Source of the DNA: Microcoleaceae cyanobacterium UBA11344 | Lineage (GTDB): Bacteria > Cyanobacteriota > Cyanobacteriia > Cyanobacteriales > Microcoleaceae | NCBI GenBank assembly: GCA_003483675.1 | Contig: DMYK01000404.1 | Span: 1-5,196 of the forward strand | Reading direction: 5' to 3' | DNA length: 5,196 nucleotides | In this document: positions 1-5,196 of the stretch, one piece after another | Position numbering within the stretch: the stretch's first letter is position 1 | Layout of the letters: the number at the start of each line of letters is the position of its first letter | Program-made: the position numbers and the translations under genes | The notes under the pieces: generated by a model | Seen by the model: the letters and a program-made list of their open reading frames with translations, nothing else | What the model was told of the DNA's origin: nothing | Database searches by the model: none

Positions 1-21
1 CCCAATTCCCCATTCCCCAAA
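1..21. repeat. Heptamer repeat of CCCCATT type, cut by the window edge
   Basis: CCCAATT, CCCCATT, CCCCAAA in register just downstream of the cyclase stop. It is a degenerate STRR-type tract that probably continues to the left of the window. Confidence 0.5.
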
Positions 22-23
22 TA

Positions 24-1499
24 TTAAATTCCTTTGAGTAGCAATCGCCAATCCTGACAGCGTTTCTTGTAAATGCGAGCCACCCGATCGTTCGGATTTG
101 TCCGCAAACACTGTTCAAACAATTTTCCCGCTTCTCGAAACTCCTTGCGATCGCACAATAACATAGCTTCATTATATATGTGCAAATTTTCTAGCTTGGC
201 CGCTCGAACTTCTTTCGGGTCAGCATCAAATACTTCATAGACTGTTACAAATTGAGATTTCCCTTTTACCTGTACCTTATCCACGATGCGAATAGCATAA
301 TCAGCAGGATTTCGCAACCTCTCAAAAGTAGCGTGAGAAATTAACAGCGGTACGCCATAATTTTTCGTCAATCCTTCAATCCGAGATGCCAAATTAACAG
401 CATCGCTAATCACAGTGCTATCCATGCGGCTTTTGCCACCAACAGTCCCCAGCATCAAAGAACCTGTATTAATGCCAATGCCAATTTGAATGGGGACGTA
501 GCCGACAGTTTCACGGCGTTGGTTGTATTTATTCAGGATATGCAGCATCGCAATACCAGCTTTTACTGCATCATCTGCACAGTCGCTAAACAGAGCCATA
601 ATTGCATCGCCAATGTATTTGTCAATAAACCCGTGATGGCTAGTAATCGCAGGCTCCATCCGCGAAAGGTAAGCATTGATAAAATTAAAATTTTCTTGCG
701 GTGTCATAGTTTCTGAGAGAGTCGTGAAGTCACGGATATCGGCAAACAGCACCGACATTTCCTGCTGCACCTGGTCGCCTAAATTGACATCAGTAATACT
801 TTCATATCCCAGCAAGTTGAGAAATTGATGGGGAACAAATCGCCCGTAGGCATCAGTCAAGTCTTCTTCTGCCACCAGGGACTTTTCCAATTTTTGATTC
901 AGTTCATGGAGTTCATTAATAAAGTTATGGCGGTCGGTTTCTGCTTGTTTGCGTTTCGTGATATCCTGAAAAACCGCGATCGCAAAAGCAACTTTGCCCT
1001 CTTCGTCAAAAATTGGCGTTCCCCAACCCTCTATCGGGACTTTCTGATCTAGTTGGTGAATTTCTATATCCTCAGCCGTCGAAGTTTCGCCCTTCAAAGC
1101 TCGGACGATCGGCAAATTCTCGCTAGGATAAATAGTATCAGTTCCCGCCACATAAAGTTGATAAACTTCTGACAAATTCTCAACGGCATTTAACGGCACA
1201 ACCCCTTGGCCCAGTAACAACTGTCCAGCGTGATTGACGTAGTAAGGTTGGCCGAGAGCATCGATCACAGCCACCCCGAGGGGAATAGCTTCGAGAAACT
1301 GAACCAGCTTGATTTCGCCTTCCCGCACCGCCTCCAATGCCCGATAGCGTAACTCGCTTGTCAGCGTATCGGAGTGTTCAGCAGTAGTTTCCAGCAAAAT
1401 TTCCAGATCCGCTTTTTCCTCCTTCAAGTCTTCCACTTGCTGGCGCAATCTTTCTATCTCCAAAAGTAGCTGTTCCCTCGATGGTTGTTCTTCCAACAT
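24..1499 (-). CDS. PAS-domain class III adenylate cyclase (class IIIb type)
   Basis: Predicted cytosolic cyclase making cAMP from ATP; 491 aa from ATG 1499. Order: coiled coil (about 8-45), PAS domain (about 61-185, ending in the usual FQDITKRKQAE), helical linker (187-243), cyclase domain (about 248-424), then a TPR-like helical tail (to 491). Catalytic residues are all present: metal aspartates D254 (FADIRDF) and D298 (KYIGD), purine-selecting K294, T362 where mammalian cyclases have Asp, and N369 and R373 in VNLASR. The Lys/Thr pair marks class IIIb, the group of cyanobacterial CyaC; in that group bicarbonate stimulation is known, but here it is only inferred. No TM segment. The frame is also open to ATG 1550 and TTG 1592, and none of the starts has a good Shine-Dalgarno. 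I chose 1499 because the coiled coil begins a few residues later, as is usual in this family. It is the last gene of the minus-strand cassette, and the TAA stop is at 24-26. Confidence 0.9.
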   Translation of the reverse strand: MLEEQPSREQLLLEIERLRQQVEDLKEEKADLEILLETTAEHSDTLTSELRYRALEAVREGEIKLVQFLEAIPLGVAVIDALGQPYYVNHAGQLLLGQGVVPLNAVENLSEVYQLYVAGTDTIYPSENLPIVRALKGETSTAEDIEIHQLDQKVPIEGWGTPIFDEEGKVAFAIAVFQDITKRKQAETDRHNFINELHELNQKLEKSLVAEEDLTDAYGRFVPHQFLNLLGYESITDVNLGDQVQQEMSVLFADIRDFTTLSETMTPQENFNFINAYLSRMEPAITSHHGFIDKYIGDAIMALFSDCADDAVKAGIAMLHILNKYNQRRETVGYVPIQIGIGINTGSLMLGTVGGKSRMDSTVISDAVNLASRIEGLTKNYGVPLLISHATFERLRNPADYAIRIVDKVQVKGKSQFVTVYEVFDADPKEVRAAKLENLHIYNEAMLLCDRKEFREAGKLFEQCLRTNPNDRVARIYKKRCQDWRLLLKGI

Positions 1500-1570
1500 G
1501 ACCCCAGAACTTGCGCCTCTACCAACAGAAAATTGCGTAACATTCCTCATCCTAAAAGCGATCGCAGCTT

Positions 1571-1911
1571 TTATACTAACTCCAACTCTCAAGCAGGCAT
1601 CAGTCGCTGCAAATTCTTCAAAGATTTACCTGGCCAAGCTATGGGTTGAGAGCCTGCGCCATCAGCACCCGCCCTTGTTTACTCACCCCGATGCTCAACT
1701 TCAATAGCATACTAATCCCCGAACTGTTCAAAAATTCTCACTGCTGCAAATTTAAAATAATTTTCCGAGGCGACCTATAGACTACCGAGCCTCGCAAGTG
1801 CGCTATCGGCACGTACTCCGTAGACCCGGTTAGTCGAAGGGAGCCTGCAAAACTCACCGTTGCGGTTGTTCGATCGTAACAGATCGGGTAATCTTCTATC
1901 TTAATTTGCAT
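1571..1911 (-). pseudogene. slr1659-type anti-sigma-antagonist-like regulator, disrupted
   Basis: Remnant of a small STAS-like regulator, the probable phosphorylated switch protein of the cassette. ATG 1911 opens MQIKIEDYPICYD, and residues 50-57 read KIILNLQQ. A TGA stop (1738-1740) then falls where the family has Leu. The same frame continues with EFLNSSGISMLLKL, the hallmark strand-helix of the family, up to about 1658. There one missing base shifts the frame; the new frame gives GSQPIAWPGKSLKNLQRLMPA, then a second TGA (1589-1591), then ELELV and TAA at 1571-1573. Restoring one base gives 342 nt, or 113 aa, which fits the family. Three lesions make it a pseudogene rather than a programmed frameshift. 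It starts 43 nt after the slr1658-type gene, with AAGGA about 13 nt before the ATG. The family name is from memory of NCBI naming; the homology is judged by eye. Confidence 0.75.
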
Positions 1912-1954
1912 TCGGGTAAAAAGTTCCTTAAATATGATCGATCGCCTGCTCAGC

Positions 1955-2533
1955 TTATACTGTTAGTTGCACCATTGTTGTCACCGCAATGACTTCCGGG
2001 TCTTTTTGCACAGTCTCGAACTTCCAGCCCATCTTAGCGCTATAGTCGTTGAGCATAGTCAGCAAGCCTAACCCTGAATCGGTTGAGCTTTCGTCAGCAG
2101 CATTTTTTTCCAACTTCTCAATGTACATCTCGCTGGGGTCAGAAACCAGCAACTTCTGAATGTACCTCTGAAACTTGTCCACAGAAGGCGGGGAAATGCT
2201 GTTAGCAACCGAGAAGATCAGTCCGTCCTTATGCAATTGCAGTTTAATATCGATCGGGTACTGCGAATTTTCATCGTTAAACTTCATCGCATTCTCCAAT
2301 AACTCATTAGCAATATAGCTAACCGCACTTTTAATCTCGGCTTGTCTTGTCAGTGACGAGGTGTCGTCTTGATTCCCCGGAAAAAAAGTCGTCAAGTAGT
2401 CCGCGAGGAAATCAGCCGACAAACCGTTATTCCGCCACCGCTGCTTGAGGGGAATAGAACTAGGGGAAAATCCAACGATCAAGTATTCCTGGCTATTTTT
2501 TCGCTCGATGAAATCTCCAAATATCTCAATCAT
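1955..2533 (-). CDS. slr1658-type GHKL/RsbW-like switch kinase
   Basis: Intact 192-aa soluble protein, probably the serine/threonine kinase or anti-sigma-like partner that would phosphorylate or bind the neighbouring slr1659-type protein. The N-terminal part (1-60) has the family block FSPSSIPLKQRWRNNGLSAD. The ATP-fold N-box is at about 70-85 (NELLENAMKFND, with E77, E80, N81) and a G2-like SGLGLL at 153-158. The classic DxGxG G1 box is not evident; SVANSIS sits at its place, as expected for this divergent subgroup (also called SiaB/DUF6272-like). The C-terminal strand TTMVQLTV ends the GHKL sheet. ATG 2533 matches the usual family start, but no Shine-Dalgarno precedes it and a heptamer-repeat tract begins 21 nt upstream. 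Both flanking genes, phosphatase and antagonist, are broken, so this product may have lost its partners. Kinase activity is inferred from fold and context, not shown by the sequence. Confidence 0.85.
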   Translation of the reverse strand: MIEIFGDFIERKNSQEYLIVGFSPSSIPLKQRWRNNGLSADFLADYLTTFFPGNQDDTSSLTRQAEIKSAVSYIANELLENAMKFNDENSQYPIDIKLQLHKDGLIFSVANSISPPSVDKFQRYIQKLLVSDPSEMYIEKLEKNAADESSTDSGLGLLTMLNDYSAKMGWKFETVQKDPEVIAVTTMVQLTV

Positions 2534-2553
2534 GTTATGGTTAGTTTTTCGGT

Positions 2554-2588
2554 GTTAGTTGTTAGTTGTTATTCGTTATTTGTTGGTT
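2554..2588. repeat. Five tandem heptamers of GTTAGTT type
   Basis: Successive heptamers read GTTAGTT, GTTAGTT, GTTATTC, GTTATTT, GTTGGTT. The tract begins 21 nt upstream of the ATG of the slr1658-type gene and fills much of the 91-nt gap to the phosphatase remnant. The copies decay towards the CCCCATG tract that follows 3 nt later. This is a typical cyanobacterial short tandemly repeated repetitive (STRR) sequence. Confidence 0.75.
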
Positions 2589-2591
2589 CTA

Positions 2592-2621
2592 ATGCCCCAT
2601 GCCCCATGCCCCATGCCCCAT
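2592..2621. repeat. Four perfect tandem heptamers ATGCCCC
   Basis: ATGCCCC occurs four times exactly (2592-2619), with the first two bases of a fifth copy. It ends 4 nt from the stop codon of the phosphatase remnant (2625-2627). Perfect identity suggests recent or ongoing slippage, unlike the decayed tract beside it. The unit belongs to the CCCCATG class of cyanobacterial STRR heptamers. Confidence 0.8.
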
Positions 2622-2624
2622 TAG

Positions 2625-4443
2625 CTATTTTTGTTTGAGTAGCAGCAATGTGATATCATCAAAAACCTTTTGTGCGCCCATGTGCGATCGCACGTCGTCA
2701 ATTACAGCGTACCTGATTTCTGATGCTGTGCGCTGCCAATTGATTTGTATTACCTCAATTAACCGCTCTAAACCGTAAAGCACTTGATCTATATTTTCAG
2801 CTTCCGTAATCCCGTCAGTGTACAGCACTACCACATCTCCTGTATATAACTACACCGTTTCAGCAACAAATTCAGCAATATCTGCATCCAGCCCGATCGG
2901 GAAACCCAAATCGATCGTATCAAACCGCTCTACAGAACCGTTATACCGCACTACAATCATTTCTTCGTGCTGGCCGCTCAACTTCAGCATTCCTTCCTGA
3001 TAGTCCAACAAAGCAAGACTAGCATTCTTGTCAGATTTCATGCGTTGCAAATTATCGTAAATTGCCCGGTTTATAGCGCTTAAAAATCTCACTGGATCAG
3101 GTTCATTGTAAGCAAGCAAAGTCCGCACCGCCGTTTGAAGCATAATCATTAAAACGCCACTTTCTCATCCGTGTCCCGTGACATCGCCGATGCCAATTTT
3201 CACTCTACCATCTTGCTGGAGTACATCGTAATAATCGCCTCCCACTTCATCAGCAGCTTCCATAAATCCTGCAATATCTAAGCCGATCACTTCCTGAAGT
3301 TCTCGGTCTTTCGGCAACAGCATTTGCTGAATTTTACGAGTAACATCTAATTCGGCGCTCATCCGCACATTAAGGTAATTTTATGGTTGAGATTCCCACT
3401 TGCCATTTTTTTTGAAGCTTCATCAAGTACCAATACAGTTTCCATAACAGCCTGGTAAAAAGATACAAATACATAAGTCACTGCTAAACTTATTAACAAG
3501 ACAATAGAAATTATGCGTTTTTTCTCAAGAAGATTATTAATGCGTTTTTGAAGTAACCAGTCTAATTAATTGATACTTTTGTCCCATAATTCAAAACTCG
3601 AATCCAGAAGTTGCTCCCTAGCATCAATATAGGCATAAGGTTCAATTAATACAGATGGATAGTTTAGTTTATCTAGTGTCCTAGCTAGCTGATTCGCAAA
3701 AAAGTTAAAGCTTTTTAAATCCTCGCTTAATTTGCCCCGCAGGTTCCCTTGATTATTTTTAAATGCAACATCCATATTAGCTAAAGCATCATTAAGTTCT
3801 CTTTGACTGAGAGAGCAATAAATTGTGTTCTGTCATGTGTAGCATTGGAACGCAGCTTAATCTTTTCAGAAAGGAGCCTGATGTCTGACAAAATTCTTGG
3901 GATTTCTGGGAGCTTCAGTAAAGTAGCATCCATCAAATAATAGGTATCCAAATCTGAGTCTAATATTAGATTATAAGTATCCCCAACATGAGCGCTCAAT
4001 TTATTAATATCTGCTCCTCAACCTAGATATAAAACGTAAGTTTCTCAACTCGTGTTGCCCAAATTTTGAGAAATTTTATTAAAATATTCAGGAGCATTTA
4101 ATATGTTTCCGAGGCTGTTATCAGTATTTGCGACGTTTTGAAATTTTGAGTCGATCTTAGCTTCTAACTCTGCCCTCATCTCTGGCTGGCTTAAATTTGT
4201 GTTTAAAGACCGATCGTCTAACAGTTGAAGTTTCGGTATGTGTTGTCTCAACTGTCGCAGGGGGCGCAGGTATTGATTGCCGTAAATTTCCTTTTGGGCA
4301 AAATTCACCTGGCTGTTAATCTCGGAAATCAGCAGGTATATAACCAATGTTAACGGCATGGCAAACAGAAAGCCAATCAGGGTAAATTTCTGGGGATAGT
4401 TCAGCCGATTCATTACATGGATTCCCAAGGATTTTCTTTTCAT
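2625..4443 (-). pseudogene. Membrane-bound HAMP-PP2C (SpoIIE/RsbU-type) phosphatase, disrupted
   Basis: Remnant of a sensor phosphatase that would dephosphorylate the switch protein. Order: TM1 (FTLIGFLFAMPLTLVIYLLI, about 4392-4333), an extracytoplasmic sensor region containing NLILDSDLDTYYLMDATLLK (about 3972-3913), TM2 (IISIVLLISLAVTYVFVSFY, about 3516-3457), the start of a HAMP, then the PP2C domain. In the PP2C domain DEVGGDYYD, GIGDVTGHG, LYTDGITEAEN and FDDITLLLL keep the metal aspartates. Lesions: TGA 4045-4047 with a scrambled stretch to about 4000; one base lost at 3791/3792 (joining it reads ENL-DALANMDVAF); TAA 3566-3568, probably for Glu; loss of the HAMP end and coiled coil near 3375-3385; TGA 3165-3167 in DVTGHG[L]ESGVLM; TAG 2850-2852, probably for Gln. 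Possible starts are GTG 4452, ATG 4443 and ATG 4413; a TGA lies just upstream of the GTG. The true stop is TAG 2625-2627. The domains are still clear, so decay looks recent. Confidence 0.85.
2684..2691. repeat. HIP1 octamer (one of five)
   Basis: GCGATCGC is the highly iterated palindrome of many cyanobacterial genomes. Perfect copies are at 147-154, 976-983, 1558-1565, 2684-2691 and 4804-4811, close to one per kb. They occur in intact genes, in pseudogenes and between genes alike, so they serve here as a lineage marker and not as operators. Confidence 0.85.
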
Positions 4444-4470
4444 ATTTGACACACTTCATAAATATTTTAA

Positions 4471-4501
4471 TAAAAAAGTAGCGAAAGCTACTGATTTTTT
4501 T
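4471..4501. terminator. Bidirectional Rho-independent terminator
   Basis: A perfect 6-bp stem AGTAGC (4477-4482) and GCTACT (4487-4492) closes a stable GAAA tetraloop on the plus strand. It is followed on the plus strand by GA and seven T (4495-4501). On the minus strand it is followed directly by six T (plus-strand A 4472-4477, the last of which pairs in the stem). It can therefore end transcripts in both directions. It lies about 28 nt upstream of ATG 4443, so it shields the phosphatase gene from minus-strand read-through or acts as a leader attenuator. No gene ends just beside it on the plus strand. Confidence 0.7.
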
Positions 4502-4565
4502 GGATGCTTTCTCAGCAAGTCGGTTTTTACGCAAAATAAGAGGTTTCGGAGCGATAAATATACTT

Positions 4566-4668
4566 GTAGGACTTACGCAAACAACCTGGTTTCTGAGAAA
4601 ATTCGTGCATCTCTGCGACAGATATTGACGTAGAAACCGGGTTTTTGACCCCCAGTGCGTCCAGGACT
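4566..4668. mobile_element. MITE-like dispersed repeat with inverted arms
   Basis: The left end GTAGGACTTACGCA (4566-4579) is a motif I associate with small dispersed repeats in Oscillatoria-type genomes. Inside are two imperfect inverted arms, AACCTGGTTTCT (4583-4594) and AGAAACCGGGTT (4632-4643), which pair at 11 of 12 positions around a loop of about 37 nt. The loop contains a smaller TCTG/CAGA hairpin. The right end is degenerate (TGCGT 4656-4660, then CCAGGACT). It has no coding capacity, so it would have been moved in trans if it is mobile. The inverted arms are directly visible; the family membership is from memory. Confidence 0.5.
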
Positions 4669-4743
4669 AACTTGTTTCCTGAAACACTAATCCAGACAGG
4701 GAATCAGACAATGCTTACATCGCTGCACCCGTAATGTCAGTTC

Positions 4744-4772
4744 TTGACAAAGGAACCAAAACTAACATTAGC
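4744..4772 (+). promoter_or_regulatory. Possible promoter of the plus-strand gene (perfect -35, weak -10)
   Basis: TTGACA at 4744-4749 is a perfect sigma-70 -35 hexamer, about 90 nt upstream of ATG 4841. At 16-17 nt spacing only weak -10 candidates exist (CATTAG 4766-4771 or ATTAGC 4767-4772). A better TAAATA at 4779-4784 is too far away. The promoter is therefore tentative. Confidence 0.3.
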
Positions 4773-4828
4773 AGTGTCTAAATAAGTATCAGTAGTTTAG
4801 CAGGCGATCGCGCATTGTGAAGTGAGAT

Positions 4829-4834
4829 GGAGGG
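4829..4834 (+). promoter_or_regulatory. Strong ribosome binding site
   Basis: GGAGGG, 6 nt upstream of ATG 4841. It is the best Shine-Dalgarno in the window and fixes the start of the plus-strand gene. Confidence 0.75.
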
Positions 4835-4840
4835 CTGATT

Positions 4841-5196
4841 ATGAAACGAATTTCCGAAAATAACTCTCAAAACAGTCAAAAGCGAACCCAAAAGCAGCCA
4901 AATCCTTTAATCTTGGCTTTGGTACTGACAGGAATTCTGGTATTGGAAATGTATCCGACGCTAATAGACACCGCAGCAGCCAACGCGGGCGTCCTCAAAC
5001 ATTCCCTCGCCCAGGAAAGCCAAGAATTGCTAACCGTAAACCAATTTCCCGGCGCGCTGGTACTTGAAAAAATCAGCTATTCCAGATTTGGACTCAACAG
5101 TTTAAATTCCGAACCGGGAAATTTGGCTCAAAGCACGGGCAAAAATTCCCCCAACGAATTACCCCCTGCTGTAGAAGCAGCGCTTTTCGATGAATT
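4841..5196 (+). CDS. Unrecognised membrane-anchored or exported protein, 5' part
   Basis: An open frame of 118 codons from ATG 4841, without a stop, runs off the right edge. A strong Shine-Dalgarno GGAGGG (4829-4834) lies 6 nt before the ATG, which fixes the start. The N-terminus is polar and basic (MKRISENN, then KRTQKQ). A single hydrophobic stretch, PLILALVLTGILVLEMYP (residues 22-39), follows and would act as a signal anchor or long signal peptide. The rest of the visible part is soluble, rich in Asn, Ser and Leu, and ends with NELPPAVEAALFDE. The part beyond the membrane segment would lie outside the cytoplasm or in the periplasm. It is divergent from, and not part of, the minus-strand cassette. 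I do not recognise the family; the PPAVEAALFDE end looks like the beginning of a folded domain beyond the window. Confidence 0.7.
   Translation, partial: MKRISENNSQNSQKRTQKQPNPLILALVLTGILVLEMYPTLIDTAAANAGVLKHSLAQESQELLTVNQFPGALVLEKISYSRFGLNSLNSEPGNLAQSTGKNSPNELPPAVEAALFDE

Larger units (their letters stand above)
4502..4840. other. Intergenic region without a gene
   Basis: I see no credible gene on either strand. The region holds the MITE-like repeat, a small GTTTC-CT-GAAAC palindrome (4674-4685), a CTAA-CA-TTAG palindrome (4762-4771), the TTGACA hexamer, a HIP1 site (4804-4811) and the ribosome binding site of the plus-strand gene. A minus-strand frame over the terminator up to 4534 has no family features. 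Confidence 0.6.

Noticed and set aside
486..1052. Plus-strand open frames of about 75 codons (486-716 and 825-1052)
   Set aside because: They lie wholly inside the intact cyclase gene on the other strand, show no family features and have no convincing ribosome binding site.
1498..1707. Plus-strand open frame of 69 codons
   Set aside because: It is the complement of the cyclase 5' end and the slr1659-type remnant; its composition is explained by those minus-strand sequences.
1767..1797. CGAGGC/GCCTCG inverted repeat as a terminator
   Set aside because: The 6-bp arms have a long loop and no T-run and lie inside the antagonist remnant; they are not convincing as a regulatory site.
2554..2621. 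CRISPR-like array
   Set aside because: The units are 7 bp, adjoin directly without spacers and are of two unrelated types, so they are STRR-type tandem repeats.
1571..4443. Stop-codon reassignment or programmed recoding as an explanation of the in-frame stops
   Set aside because: All three stop codons (TAA, TAG, TGA) interrupt the frames at positions expected to be Leu, Glu or Gln. There are also true frameshifts and a probable deletion, and the intact genes use TAA normally.
4316..4534. Minus-strand 72-codon frame over the phosphatase start
   Set aside because: It overlaps the phosphatase N-terminus in another frame, runs through the terminator hairpin and shows no domain, whereas the other frame has a clear TM1 and sensor region.

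Overview
The window looks like chromosomal DNA of a filamentous cyanobacterium of the Oscillatoria/Microcoleus kind. It has five perfect HIP1 octamers (GCGATCGC at 147, 976, 1558, 2684 and 4804), many further CGATCG sites, heptanucleotide tandem repeats of the CCCCATG/CCCCAAT type, and protein families typical of cyanobacteria. This assignment is inferred from sequence style; no marker gene is present.

From about 4450 down to 24, everything genic is on the minus strand and reads as one signalling cassette. In transcription order: (1) a two-TM, HAMP, PP2C/SpoIIE phosphatase (4443-2625), now a pseudogene with several stops, a frameshift and a probable linker deletion; (2) an intact 192-aa GHKL/RsbW-like regulator of the cyanobacterial slr1658 type (2533-1955); (3) a 113-codon slr1659/STAS-like antagonist (1911-1571), also a pseudogene and visible only by joining two reading frames; (4) an intact PAS plus class III adenylate cyclase (1499-24, alternative starts 1550 and 1592). 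Phosphatase, switch kinase, phosphorylatable antagonist and nucleotide cyclase is the logic of a partner-switching module. It resembles the Pseudomonas SiaA-SiaB-SiaC-SiaD cassette, but with a cAMP-type cyclase instead of a diguanylate cyclase. Here the phosphatase and antagonist have decayed while the kinase-like protein and the cyclase stay open, so the switch seems to have lost its input and its middle part.

Two different heptamer repeat tracts lie end to end in the gap between the phosphatase remnant and the slr1658-type gene, and another heptamer tract touches the left edge. From 4453 to 4840 there is no gene on either strand. That stretch holds a bidirectional hairpin terminator just upstream of the cassette, a MITE-like repeat with inverted arms, and a possible promoter. 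At 4841 a plus-strand gene with a strong Shine-Dalgarno begins and runs off the right edge. It encodes the start of a membrane-anchored or exported protein that I do not recognise.
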